This document shows positions 37,269 to 49,600 of a stretch of 64,000 bases of DNA, piece after piece. The stretch is from positions 186,001 through 250,000 of the forward strand of contig JBAJFG010000638.1 in the NCBI GenBank assembly GCA_037903475.1, read 5' to 3'. Both the position numbers and the translations under genes were made by a program. This DNA is from Ancylostoma caninum (taxonomy: Eukaryota; Nematoda; Chromadorea; Rhabditida; Ancylostomatidae). The notes beneath the pieces were generated by a model that was not told where the DNA came from, did no database searches, and saw only the letters and a program-made list of their open reading frames with translations. Each line of letters starts with the position of its first letter. The stretch's first letter is position 1.

Positions 37269-38686
37269 GATAAATTGCGTTTAATTCCACAACCGCTCTC
37301 TGAACGTGACCACATGTATATTCGTGATGAAATTGAAGTCACAAGTATGTATCGGGGGTTGTTCTATTTGTTGCTCTAACTCAAATTCCTCTCGTAAAGC
37401 CCTTTTCATGTACTTCCACTTTTTTGTTAGTGTCCCGGTTAGTACTAAGAATAAGCGGTACTCCGGATTTCCGGGATTTTACCTTCTCGCCTTCTTGTCT
37501 TGTTCCCAACTCATCTCGTTTTTCTCCTCCTCCCATTTTTTTTCGTCAATTTTCATGGTCGTCATTTAATTTCCTGATTTCAGGGCGAATCGGAGCTGCA
37601 CAGCTAAACATAGATACGATAGAAGCTCTTCCTTAATGGCACAGCATCACATGGATAACATCAAGTAAATTTTATATATTAATTCATTGAGAACGCTGTC
37701 GTCCTTCCTCGAAACTGAAACTCAAAAGAAATACCTACGTATTCAGTTTTATACTTCTTCAATGCTTCTTTTCGGCAGGTGATATTCTCAGCGAGGTTGC
37801 CCAGAAACAATAGAAGAGTAAAATACCATTGGAGTTCTGAGACGTTGCTCCTAAAAATGTCGCTGTGCCACGCGTGCGCGCAGCTGCGTGCGCCGTAATC
37901 GACGCAGACTTTAGAGATAATCAATTTCGAAAATCGTGCCTGTTTGGCATCCTGGGATAGGATTCGTCTAAAGGTAACCAAGCATGCCAACTATGACTGT
38001 TTATCGTAGATACTACGTAATACTAGGAGACGCATAACGTGCGAGTTGGTTTGCTAACCTGGTTTCTCTTGGGTATGTGTTCATGAATCCTAGCACCGGA
38101 TGTTGATGAACAGGAAGCGGTTATCTCCTCCTCTATCTTTTCTTTACCTTTCTTTACCGAGCCAGACTGAAGCACTGGCTCATCCCTTCTTTAAACCTGG
38201 AGCTCTCTCAATAAGTAATACTACTGGAGATGATGGCATCGACAAGTTTTAATCTGTTGCACTTTGTGAGCGTGCTTTAACAAAGACGAGCAGTGATGAA
38301 AAATCCATTCCGCGCATAATTTCAAGAGGAAAGCATTGTTTTTTTTTTCAATTATCGTACATACCTTGATCCAATCGGGTTTTGGTGCGAGAACTGGAGG
38401 ATGCCTACAAGGAATTTTGGCGGAAAATCTTGAGTTTCAGAGTACTTTCGCTCGAAAATTCTCTAAAACCGTTGTTTTTCAGAGGCACCTATTTCGACGT
38501 TAGCAGAAGTTATGGTTATTTACAGAGTGTGCTTCCTTTTCTGAAGAAAAGTGGTATGTTTCTGTTCTTGTCTCACTACGTTATAGCAGAATTTGTCGCC
38601 GCAATCTACTATCTTACGGAGTCGTATATGCAGTGTTTATACCTTATCGCGAGGCGATGGCACCGCGGCGATTGCCACAATATGTG

Positions 38687-39043
38687 CTACGCGACGAGAG
38701 GTGTGAAGCACCGCGCGCCATTTATAGTCTCGCAATTTTGTCTCGGATGTAAGAGTGAAAGAATCATCGGATCGGATGAACGTGATAACAGGTGCGGATT
38801 CGGCACGTCGTGATTTTTGAATATTGCAAAACTATAGCAAATTGTAAGCACGCGATGAGACTCTATCGGGTCGCGAGGATAATCGGCAATCACCACGACG
38901 GAACCACCGTTCGTATAACTTATAGCTTCCAATAACCGTTTTTGAACAGTTTGTATAGGCGTGACGGTCGCGTCACGATGAAGTATAAACCCATCCATAT
39001 GGTCATTGTTGGGGCCGCAAAAGCAGCTGAATTTCATGAACAC
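38687..39043 (-). other. Orphan 118-aa ORF, unrecognised
   Basis: An uninterrupted minus-strand frame with balanced, non-repetitive composition (it includes FILHRDATVTPIQ and VVVIADYPRDPIESHR) in a region otherwise poor in long frames. No domain, signal peptide or flanking partner exon is recognised. On the plus strand a short exon-like stretch with good splice sites (TTTTTCAG near 38482, GTATGT near 38552) lies just upstream. Could be a decayed gene or transposon fragment, or chance. Confidence 0.25.
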
Positions 39044-39244
39044 TCATCCGCGGCTTGTTGCTGTGGCCCTTGAGGATATCCAGCAAACATTATGTAACAA
39101 CATAAAGCTTATTTATGTCATTGCATAGACATATGCATGCGTATGTATTCTAGAGCGTGGATTGCACTAAAACAATAACACAACGAAATCCCGCAGAATG
39201 TTCATTTTTGGTAAGGCTTTTTAGAGTTATTTGACTAATGTGAT

Positions 39245-39350
39245 CTAACGTTTTACTAATTTCATCTTTCCACCCGGGTCCCTAAAGTAGTGGAGACCCA
39301 AGCCATTTTTTACGCCTCCTCCTCCGCCTCCCACCCCTTGCCTACTGGCT
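39245..39350 (-). mobile_element. Fragment of the hAT MITE family
   Basis: TTTCCACCCGGGTCCCTAAA through the CCTCCTCCGCC tract to GCCTACTGG resembles one end of the element at 16199-16468. Another such end is at 34376-34475, running into a poly-C tract. Confidence 0.4.
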
Positions 39351-40296
39351 GTGCAGTTCTGCATCCGAAGCCGATTAATAAGTAAGTCATTCTTCACTAC
39401 AAGGCAAATGAGTGCGCAATTTTGCAGTTAAATATCCTTTGCAGTAGATATGTCGCCGGATAAAGCCCATAGTATAATTTTCTTGCCTTTATCATCTCAT
39501 TGCTGCGATTCCTCGCGAAATGATCCAAGTAATCGTCAGTCAGATACTCGTAGTGCCATTCGTTGAAAGCACTTACATCACGTGACTGATGAGCAGTGGC
39601 TAATTAGCAACTTTAAGCTTGATGTACTCTTAAACGCACCCTCTAATGCTGCGCCTTCTCCTCAATTCTCTGAATTGTCGCGTCATCTTAGGATATCATT
39701 GTTTTGTACGATATCCACAAGAGAGTCGGCAGATGTTTGAAAGCAGCGGTGCGAGCTTCTATTATCTTCGGTTCGGTCTCAGTGGTTCTTGAGCATTCAA
39801 ATGCAATTTCCTTTTGTTCTGAGCATGCGGCGCACACCTGATTTGTGAAACTGTAAATGCTGACCATCAGCACAGACGCTCATTCTCAAATCAATAATCT
39901 TCTGAATTAGGGGAAGAATGTGAATTCGCCCGCCAACTAGAACTATGTATTTTCAACTTTTTTGAATTAATCCTCAGTCTTGTTCTCGTTCATTTGTAAC
40001 GCCAAGGTCACTGTAACATAACTTATTGTCAATCAACTGCTCCTTTCTTCCTATTATGCATAAAATCCAACGACGCACCAACATACAGCTCACAACTTAT
40101 CAATCGCCGGCGTTTCCATGTAATCATTTGCATTCAGTTCAATGCAACCACACAACAGACCAACATTCATGAGACTTGCCGCTCATTTTCCAATTAGTGT
40201 GAATTGGCGTGTCGTTAGACTGAAAGATTAACATGGATGGTTGGTACGAAACTTCTGTCATAAGGCATATATTTTGCCCTTATTCGCAAGTATATA

Positions 40297-40834
40297 GGGG
40301 TATCAAAAAGTTTCCGGCCTCAACCTGTTCCATCCCTTTTTTCTCAAAAGTTTGAGTGCGGTCGTGTAGCGTAAAATCTTCAGATCCACCATGCCAAGTT
40401 TCATGTTCTTAAGCTGACTCGTTCAATAATAATGGCCCTTTTTCTAGCCTGACCATGGTGGGTTCCACATGCTTTTCGACAGCACACCCGTCCACAGATT
40501 AAGAGTTGAGCTTGCTGCCACACGAGAACGTGGATTCGAATTACTGAATCACATGTCCTATAGTTTGAACCTTGCACCCAGCAACTATTTTCTGTCTGGT
40601 TATTTGAAACAGCATCTTCGCACGATGGGACTGGATGTCGAAAACGTCAAAAAGTCGACTGTTGAGAGATACTCTGAGTCAAATGAGAAAAGCAGCTCTT
40701 TGGACGGTTTAAAAAATTCAAACCGAGCCATGAAAAGTGTATTAGTGTTCGAGGGACCTGTATTTTACTACAACAAAATTTCGTCGCTGTAGATCTTTTG
40801 GAAGTACTCTAGGCCGGAAAGTTTTTGATACCCC
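40297..40834 (+). mobile_element. Internally deleted mariner transposon
   Basis: Ends GGGGTATCAAAAAGTTTCCG and its inverse CGGAAAGTTTTTGATACCCC are perfect over about 24 bp and are flanked by TA (40295-40296, 40835-40836). Length 538 bp against about 1.3 kb for a full mariner, so more than half is gone. The remaining frame is the C-terminal part of a mariner transposase. Confidence 0.9.
40440..40790 (+). pseudogene. Mariner transposase C-terminal remnant
   Basis: The frame contains counterparts of the family motifs HDNAxxHxA and YSPDLAPSDY as STPVHRLR and YSLNLAPSNY, followed by a typical LKQHLR stretch. The aspartate of the second motif is replaced by asparagine, and the N-terminal DNA-binding and first catalytic regions are absent, so the copy is inactive. 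Sits inside the TIR-bounded element 40297-40834. Confidence 0.8.
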
Positions 40835-40840
40835 TATATG

Positions 40841-41146
40841 TATAGTGGAGTCGTTTTGACAGTGCGTTTTCCGCGACAGCGGCTCGCTGGCACTGGAGCA
40901 CGCAGCGCGGTCGGTCAAAAAGTTGACCTATGATTGATCTGGTGTCTTTGAACAGTTTTATCGCTTGTTCCCTCTTATATTGATCTTTCTCAGCTCTAAG
41001 AACAAATGAAGAAGGGAATAGACGATAAAACTCGTCAAAGAAGCCGGATCCATCGTGGATCAACTGTTTGACCGACCGCACGGCGTGCCCCAATGCCAGC
41101 AGGGCCGCTGCCGCGGACAACGCACTGTCAAAACGACTCCACTATA
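40841..41146. mobile_element. 306-bp MITE abutting the mariner
   Basis: Left end TATAGTGGAGTCGTTTTGAC, right end GTCAAAACGACTCCACTATA, perfect inverses; arms extend about 40 bp with CAGTGCGTTTTCCGCG / CGCGGACAACGCACTG, and further inner pairing of GGTCAAAAAGTTGA with TCAACTGTTTGACC. Only six bases separate it from the mariner, in a TATA-rich target. Confidence 0.85.
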
Positions 41147-41550
41147 TATAGTTCCGGAGAACTACGACCGGAAAAGGACGTATTATATGTCCTTGGCAGG
41201 CTCACTTCAGTAAGGGTAATCTATGCTGGATGTGTGCACTCTTCGCCCACGCTGCAAATGCGTGCGTCTCACTTGGACCTGAGCTGCGTCGGAGGTGCGT
41301 ATGATTTGTTTTTCATCATGTGCTAGCACGCATGACGAATGCCGTCATATTGTGTGAATTGCCTTGCAATGAAATAATAGAATAATAGATCCTTCATGTG
41401 GGTAAGAGCACTAGTACAAGTTGTAAGCCAGATTGTGGTTGGGCAGCTTGTCATTTGTCGGGCAGGCATTTCGATCGGAATCTTCTGTGCCACTTGGGGC
41501 AGACAACACCTCAAACTTTGGATAATTGAACTTCATTTGTCACACCTATA

Positions 41551-41695
41551 TACAGTCTTTCTCAAAAATTCTTGCCTCAGGCTGAACTGCCCGTCAGCTT
41601 AGCCACGTCACCCCACGTATGATAATGCATAGGCGAAGCGGGGCTTAGCAGATGGGCGGTGAAGCGTGAGGCAAGTATTTTTGAGAAGGACTGTA
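41551..41695. mobile_element. 145-bp palindromic MITE, TA-flanked, copy 2
   Basis: TACAGTCTTTCTCAAAAATT at the left and AATACTTGCCTCACGC inverse pairing to AGAAGGACTGTA at the right; nearly a full hairpin. Same family and length as 1501-1645 but better preserved. Confidence 0.85.
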
Positions 41696-42779
41696 ACTTC
41701 AATATGCAGAAAGCTACATAAAGACTGTGCAGTGAGCATGTGAAGTCGTGAGCAATTGACTAAGCGAGAGAACCTACTACAGCGAAGTTGAGCCCCCTAT
41801 TCATACGGTGCTCATCGAGACGGAATGGCAGCCGGGCACCCATTCTTTGTAAGGCAAAAAACTGGATGATTTTTGTAGACCAATCAGTTTTTTTCACAAA
41901 TGCACTTGTGCTCTTAGCAGTGAATAACAAGTCAAAATCAAGTGATTAATGATATCCATAGGAAACAATTCTTATTTATATACAGGTGACAAATGAGGTC
42001 ACTAGAGAGCTGAGACTCTCTGTAAATTGTGTAACCGCTTCATAATAGGCAGATTATTTGATCAGGGATTTCACAACATTCCTTGCATCTTCGTGTCATT
42101 TCCTCAATCCTGAACATGTTTGTTTTTGTGCTCGGATTTTGCGTGCCTCATAGAGCAATTATCTTATCTCTCTAATGGAAATTTCTCAAGGAAAAAGAAG
42201 CAATTGTAGCAAATATTGCATGAGAAATAGGAGTCGGATTAGCCATACACTAGCAAGCAAAAAGTTCTACAATTTTTTCTTTTTGTCCATAATTTTTTTC
42301 AAAGTAGAGATGAGAAGGTCAAATTCTTATGCAACTTGCAGATATACGGGCAGAATAGGTAAAAGTCAGAAGCAGCTATAGCTATAGGTTACGGTAAGTG
42401 AAACCATGCTTTGACTGCTGTATCATGCAATAGCGAGCTTTCGTGATTAGATGCAAGTGCGTTTTTTGCCGGCTTGTGTTTATTGCTGCCAACATTGTTT
42501 ATTGACACATACATGATGAAACTACTCATCGGCATGCGTCGGCCACACCCAGTTTCTTCTCCATTCCGGCACGTATTTCTGAACAACGGTATCTGCCGCG
42601 GGTGAAACTGATGCCTCCTGTTACCAGGGTTTTGACCCATTGGATTACACTGTAGTTAAGAGGGGAAATTTAAGCGGTCTCGATAGGAACTTTAAGCTTG
42701 TCATAACTTGAGCGGGTTCACAGCGTGCATGCAGTGCTCATGATTCCGGCGAACCCTGCACATTCTTTTTGTCCGAAGC

Positions 42780-43150
42780 AACAACTAGTCATGTACACTG
42801 TTGACAGTTTATTAGGGGATCAATTTCTAATTTGAATGCAGTATCATGGCTTGATCAAACTTCTCAATTGTTATACTGTACTAGATGATATTTGAACTAA
42901 GTTCGTCCGATCTCCTTTGATAGTTCATCACGTCATCAAGTGCAATGATGAGCTCGTCTACTTCGGTTCAAAAGTTTGTTTCATATCCAAGTCGCTGTCA
43001 GTCGCGCCCATTCGTCATCATCCATTCCTCTTATATTTCCAGCCCATCGTATTATAGTTTCTCCTTGTTCCCTCTTTCATCCAATCGCTCATCTTCATGA
43101 GTGCTCTCATACTTTTACCACTCTATCACTCAATAATTGTCCACCTGTAA
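42780..43150 (+). repeat. Diverged direct repeat, copy 1
   Basis: Shares with 44655-45030 a series of blocks in the same order, for example TCTAATTTGAATGCAGTATC / TCTTAATTTGAATGCCATGA, CATTCGTCATCATCCATTCC / CATTTGTCATCATCCATTCC, and TTTCATCCAATCGCTCA / TTTCGTCCAGTCGCTCA. Function unknown; may be an old duplication or repeat family. Confidence 0.6.
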
Positions 43151-44654
43151 ACAACGAGCAGTGATATTTGAACTAGAACACTCCACAGATTATGCTAATT
43201 AATATGTACGTACACGCATAGTATGATTATTTACTATTACCTTTATTACTGCACTTGGTGCTATTGAATCCTTTCTGCCTTCTTCGTTTACACCGATGAA
43301 TTATGACTGGCTCATATGTATTAGAAGCCAAAGTAAACAAGAACAGAAATTCAGCAGATCCACAAATTTATCATTTATTCTTGGCGTAATTCTCTGAGAG
43401 GTACCGATCTGCTCACAGCTCTGAATTGAGAAAGTTTTTTTTTCGATTAAAAAAAACTGGTATTATATTATATTTTTGTCTGAGTAGATGGTTTTAGTGA
43501 TAACAAGTTATCTTGAAGGAAGCGAAATGTCTGACATCTTGGACTTCAGAATCTTCAAATGAGTGCCTAACACGATCAAACTTGGTTTTTATGATTTATT
43601 CTATGAAAAGGCCTTGTGCACGCCACTCTTGTTTGGTGGAACTTATCCCAATTTGAAGTGTACATTGGGTTGGGTACCTGGTTCAAGTTGGTTTTAAGAA
43701 GCATAAAAATAGATAAGGAAGGTGAAAAAAAAAAGAAAATTGCTCTCGGACCGAGGCACAACCTTCACTTGATTCTGTAAGCGTGGAGAAAGTGGAAGAT
43801 GTGATTCCTTTCACGACATCAGAGGTGAAAATGTGGAAATGAATCCATTGTAGAGGGATTTTTGAATGTCCGGAAAATCTATACCAGTTTCTCTAGTTTC
43901 TATCACCATGTATATTAGTCGTATAAACGAATAGAAATATTTACAGGGGAGTCCCCACGTATGTAGTGTTTTCAGCTGTGTCGCACAGAAATGTAGTCAG
44001 TCAGGTGAAAATATCGTGAGATGCAAAAATCAGGAAAAACCCATCACACACGTCTGTCAGTCGTTCTCACGCACTCGATCGTTGCTTGTAGTAAACAGCC
44101 ACAAGCTACAGTAGTACACACCAACTACACCTACGCTCACAGCTAGCTACATAGCTAGCTAGGTGGAAAGGCTCCGTTATTTTTTCGTCTTACTGTGGTC
44201 TAGCATAGACAAGAGGAGAGAAAGAGTCTACCCTAATACTCAGTTCTGCCACTGGGAACCGCAAGTCCTGAACGACGTGCGGTTTCAATGGCGTCCGGAC
44301 TTATTATACATCCGCAACGTTCAATACTCTGCTTTTACATTCTGACTTCAGGCTCATGACCTGGAAAACCGGCTTGAACTTGGGAGTTTCCAGAAATTCG
44401 GATGTTAGGTCTGCTTTGAAACCTTTCCTAGCTATTTTTTTCCTTCGGATCGCTATAGGAAGGAAGCTAACATAGGATAATTTCTTGCGCAATAACAATG
44501 TGTGCTCGTTTTGTTACCTGTTTCCTTTCCAATTGAACCTTCTCATTCCATCAAGATGAATAACTATAGCAGTAGCTTAAGTAACTTTGTAGTTACGTAT
44601 CCGTTTTGTTCATTGCATCTCTGCAGTACCTTACAGAGTCCTCACATTTCGTCT

Positions 44655-45030
44655 GTTCGAATTTCTACTACTCTTTTACAGTTCACAGCTTACAATTTAT
44701 TTAGAAGTCAATTCTTAATTTGAATGCCATGATCATGACCTAATCAATTCTTCACCTGCTATGCTCCACCAGTTTTGTCCGACTTTGTGTGATAACTCAC
44801 CACGCAATTGAACCCAAGGGTGATCTCGTCTCCTTCGGTTCGGAACTATAGATGGTATCCAAGCAGTTTTCAGCCACGCCCATTTGTCATCATCCATTCC
44901 TTTTATCTTTTTGGTCCGTATAGTTTCTTCTCTGTTGCCGCTTTCGTCCAGTCGCTCAGTTTTGTGAGCTCAGCTCTCTTCCTCCCTACTCTCTTTACTC
45001 TCGATATTCTGGTGTCTTCACACTTACTAC
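44655..45030 (+). repeat. Diverged direct repeat, copy 2
   Basis: Partner of 42780-43150, displaced by about 1.9 kb, with indels of a few bases. No conserved reading frame is evident between the two copies. Confidence 0.6.
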
Positions 45031-46617
45031 CAGGTATAAGTGGAAATATTGTGTAAGATCGGAAGTCGGAAATTGGGAGAAGTTTGAATCATGAGAAATT
45101 TGGAAGAAGCTCTCACGACACCAGAATTCAAGATATTCTGACCGGAACCGATCTAATCAGAACCGGAACCTCTCCACCCCTGCTTCCAACTCTCAAGTTC
45201 CAAATTTTGGTGTCTTCTTTGCATTTTTCTAACCTGGTTGAATCTGAGCCTCCAGTATAGGAAAAGTTATATGATGTATAATATTCAGCATCCTACTCTG
45301 TCTCATGTTGAATATAGAAGGGCTGGAAATTGTACGAGTCGTAGCAGCCAAGCATTAGACTAAGGTTTGTATTATATGTAGTTAGATACGTCATCATTTG
45401 TGTACGCAGACGTCTGTCACTCATGACCATTACCCAAGGTACTTTTGAATAGCAATAAGCATCACTGCACAAAAACCGTTCTTGTTATTTGTTTGGCTGA
45501 TTTGAAATACGTGCTGTCATTATTCGTCTCACTGAACGTGCTACTGAGCTCATTTTTCCAATTTGTTTGCTACTACCAGAAACAGCGACTCACGGCGCCT
45601 CCGCAAATATGTGAACCCTTCCAGTATTGACCAACTTTTTACTTGAAAAAAATTAAAATACGAGCGATTAAAATTTTGCAGTTACCTCTCACATGTTATA
45701 CAGCCTTAATTAAACAAGAAGGGACGGTAAGAAATTTGCATGTCACACATTTTGAGAACGTTTGTTCTCCTAATAGAGATAACACGTGCAAAAAGTCGAT
45801 TTTTCGGAGATATCCTCAGACTTGAGTAACTAGACCGAAGTTGCAAGTACTATGAGTCCATCTATTGCTCTCATCTTCAGGTTTGAAACAAGAACTGCTT
45901 TATGCGACTTTTAGACCTTTGGGCCAGAGTTTGCACTAGCAAGACCCCACTTGTAAATGTTGTTGAAGCTTTCTTTAGAAAAAGCTTAACAGCTGTGTAA
46001 ATATTAAAATTCAAGTAAACCGCTATTCGAACTCATGGTGCAGCAAAGTCTTGCAAGACAGTTCTTTGTCTATGCGTGGGAGAAGGCAAAGCAAGGACGT
46101 TTCTGGTCGAGGTACTACGTTGTTTTTAGAATTAAAATTAAAATTCAACCTAAACCCTAGTATTAGGTTGAGGAGAAAGAAGTGTCTTGTGGATTTACCA
46201 ATGAAGTCAGAAACTGTGGTTAATATGCTGGTACCGCTCCCTAGTGAAGGTCGCTGGTTAGATCTCTACGCAGTGTTACAACCTCTACATCCAGAAACTA
46301 TGAGAGATTCTGTGACAAGATTCCTTCCTCATCTGCTTCTGTTCTGTTTTCCAATTTTCTGAAATTTCTCAGTTTTATTTTCCTTTTTGGTGAATTATCT
46401 GCGATAAGCAGCAGAAGCAGCAGCAAAAGGTAAAGAAATAAATATTTAGGATTACATACCGCCATTATTTTATAGCTAAATGCATATATGCACAACCTGC
46501 GGCAGGCAGCACGCGACGCACCCGCCTGCAACGCGGCTTCAATCCTATCCTCCTCCTTATCGTTGTCGTGCATTGAAGATATGCACTTCGTATATTTTGA
46601 CAACAGTATTACTTTTC

Positions 46618-46619
46618 AG
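46618..46619 (+). other. Probable spliced-leader acceptor of the receptor gene
   Basis: ACTTTTCAG ends two bases before the start codon at 46622. A strong acceptor so close to an ATG is typical for a nematode trans-splice site. Confidence 0.55.
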
Positions 46620-46621
46620 CT

Positions 46622-49600
46622 ATGGCTGAGGAGGCAGAGTTGAGCAAGGATTATCACGAGCTCTATGAGATATATCGCATCCCACTCGGCGTCGTAACAT
46701 CAATTGTTTGTACTGTATTGCTAGCACTCAACATCGTGACACTTATAGTAGGTTTCTTCACTTTCTTTTTGAGAAAAATTATTGCATTTACGCTCCATGG
46801 CACATTATGTTGTCGTCGCCTGAACGGCACTGATTTTGATTATTGGTAAGTTGTGCCAGCCCCTCGATAGGTATGATCCATTAGCTCACAGATGGCGCCT
46901 GATCTGACATTGTCTGCAATTACGACTTTGCCTGCAGAATGCGTCTGGAAGGATATTTTAGCGGATGGCAGTGGGGAAACATAAGAATGGAAGGAAGCAC
47001 ACCATATGGATATCAAAAAAGTGCAAAAAATAGATCGGTTAGCCTAAAAATGGTGAAGTCGTGTCGTAGTTGCGGACAAAGTCAGATCGAGCGCCCTCTG
47101 TGAGCTAATAGACTGTATCTAAATCGATGTCGCCAGGAGGTCCTGATGCAAGGCGCTACATTACTACATCCACTGCAAAGTATAGCAGCACCCTTGAGCT
47201 TACGCCACAACTTTTAAACTCAAGCCCTATTAATGCATATTATCTACAATTCCAGGGCATCCGAAATCGCAACGAATGCGTCCGATACCCTGCCTTCCGC
47301 ATAATGTCCCTTTCTATAGTTTTTGATACTCTGCAACTATTTGTTCATTTGACAAGTGCTATATTTGGAGCTTGTGGACAGCAAATTCCTCTGAGATTGA
47401 ATACGGTGAGCAAAATTGTACCGATTATTGCCTCACATTTGACGTGTATTATTAATCCAACAGAAATTAGAGTATTCAGTGTTTTTCTCTCTCTCTGAAT
47501 TCCATTACTTATGGTTCGGTTAGAAACCCTAGCAGCAACGGTTGCCAGTTGCTGCCATTCTCCTCTTGATTGCTGCCGTCCCTCAGCAATTGCTGCTAAA
47601 GGGCCGACAGATTGAGCAGCAATCGAGGAGAGGATGGCAGCAACCGGCAACCGTTGCTGCTAGGGTTTCTATCCGAACCATTACGCCGTTCGGGCTGCGT
47701 TCGTCCTGCACAGTTATCAGAGTTACGATCAACTGACCTCATCACGAGCAAATGAATATGTATTCACGGTACTAACAATACCAATGGGCAGTCAGTGATT
47801 AAGTCCTGAGAATTCGGGCTGGATGGTATTCGTTCACCTACACATCGATGAATTAGTCACATGAACACATACTAACACGTAAGATCTCACGCCTAAGGTT
47901 TTAACTACAGAATGGGACTACCACCAATTGAGATAGGGATAGGAGGGCCGCTTATACTTCCGATCATGCGATTAGTCGTGAAACCTGCCTTAGTTCTTGT
48001 TTGTTATTAATTCTTGGGCTGTGCCTCCTTATTTCGTGGGATGATGTTAGTTGGAGAGCCTTTGAAAGTTGTTTTTTTTTTGGAGGATCTTCACTTTATC
48101 AGCCAAAGAAGTAAATCCCCCTCCCCCCCCCCCCCGGTTGCATCCATGCTTCCTTAATTGTTGCTAGAGAGAGCTTCTACATCAATTCATCCTCTGATAA
48201 GTGCATAAGGCAAACGCACGGGAACCTGCCAAGCTATACCCCAAGAAATGGGAGGCAGGAGTTGCTGCACTGCTGCATTCCTACTGGTGCCAGCAGCATG
48301 CCCGGCTGCGTTGAGGCAGCTGGCTACTGCCCAGCTAACTGTAGTGTCCTTCAACCAGCTTTCTGCCTCTCATACATATTGTACTGCGTTTTACTCGCTG
48401 TTTGCCACGTGGCGATCGCACCCCCGGGTTTTTGGATTAGCTTGGGTAAGCATCGACTTACTCAAGCCTACAGTAGGAACAAGCCCTACGCCCAGACTGA
48501 GCTGCCATCCTAGGTTTGCGGCATGCAAACCAGAGCATCGCCTCTGAATCACAGCCTTTACGGGGAAACGCAGCTCGTGGGGCAACAAAATTACCTTCCA
48601 CCTCGCAGTGTAACTGCTGTTGAAACATGATCGGCCTGTTTTCGCTGTTCCGGAATCTCTGAGTGGGAGGATCTCGGTAAGCTTAGCAGAGAATGGATGA
48701 AAAATGCATTCTGACTACCTGGACTTGCTCGAAGTATGAGTAACATTTGCTCTGTATATTTTAGGTGCTCGGCGCAGTGATATCTGCCGCATGGATGACG
48801 TCAAACGGCTTGACAGTGCTGCTGTCGTTCAATAGGGTGCTTGTCGTGGCACATACCAACGTAGAGAGGAAGATTTTCAGTGGATGGAAGGAGCATGTCA
48901 GTTTTTCTCATATCAGTGACAGATATTACAACAAGGGTAACAAAACTAAAAAGAGGAAGGAAGCGACAATCTGAACCCGAGTATACGGAATGCACAGATT
49001 TGTTTTTGATCGACTCAGCTGGTCTTAAGTTCTGAACGGCAAAAATTCGGGATGTGTTGCAGAAGCAGGAAGATCCTATCGCGATGTTCATTAACTAATC
49101 CATGTGACTTCAGGCAATTCTCATCTTGTTCTCTATGATATTTCCGATATATGCTGCATTTCAATTTGGTCCATATAGCCGCTTTATTTACTATCAGATT
49201 GATCTCGAGTGGAACTATGACTTTCGTTTACCGTATGCGAGACTATTTTTCGAGATAGGTGAATAATAGAAAAAAATTAACTATCAAGTGGGCAATGGCG
49301 GGATTTGAACCAGGAGACCCATTTGTTGCAATTCCACCCATTCTGACAACTACTATACTCGTCGAAAAGTAAATACAACGGCTTCGGTCGCTGCGGGAGC
49401 GGCGACACTGAGACTATTGCATATCGATTGGTTGCCAATGGCAGCGACGCCGCTACCGATGCGGCGCACATAATCGATATAATCGATATGCACCAAAGCA
49501 GTGTCTGCAGCGATTGAAACCGCTACTCTCGTGGAAAAATTCGTTTTTAAATATATTTAACTATATTTTCATGCACAATCTGTAGTTTTACGTTGTTATT

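Larger units (their letters stand above)
36402..46617. other. Gene-free stretch, right part
   Basis: Apart from the transposons and repeats listed, no exon is recognised up to the receptor gene. AT-rich intergenic-type sequence with short ORFs without domains. Confidence 0.5.

Noticed and set aside
49291..49362. Functional tRNA gene
   Set aside because: Good B-box and T-loop, but acceptor stem does not pair and the anticodon arm is poor.
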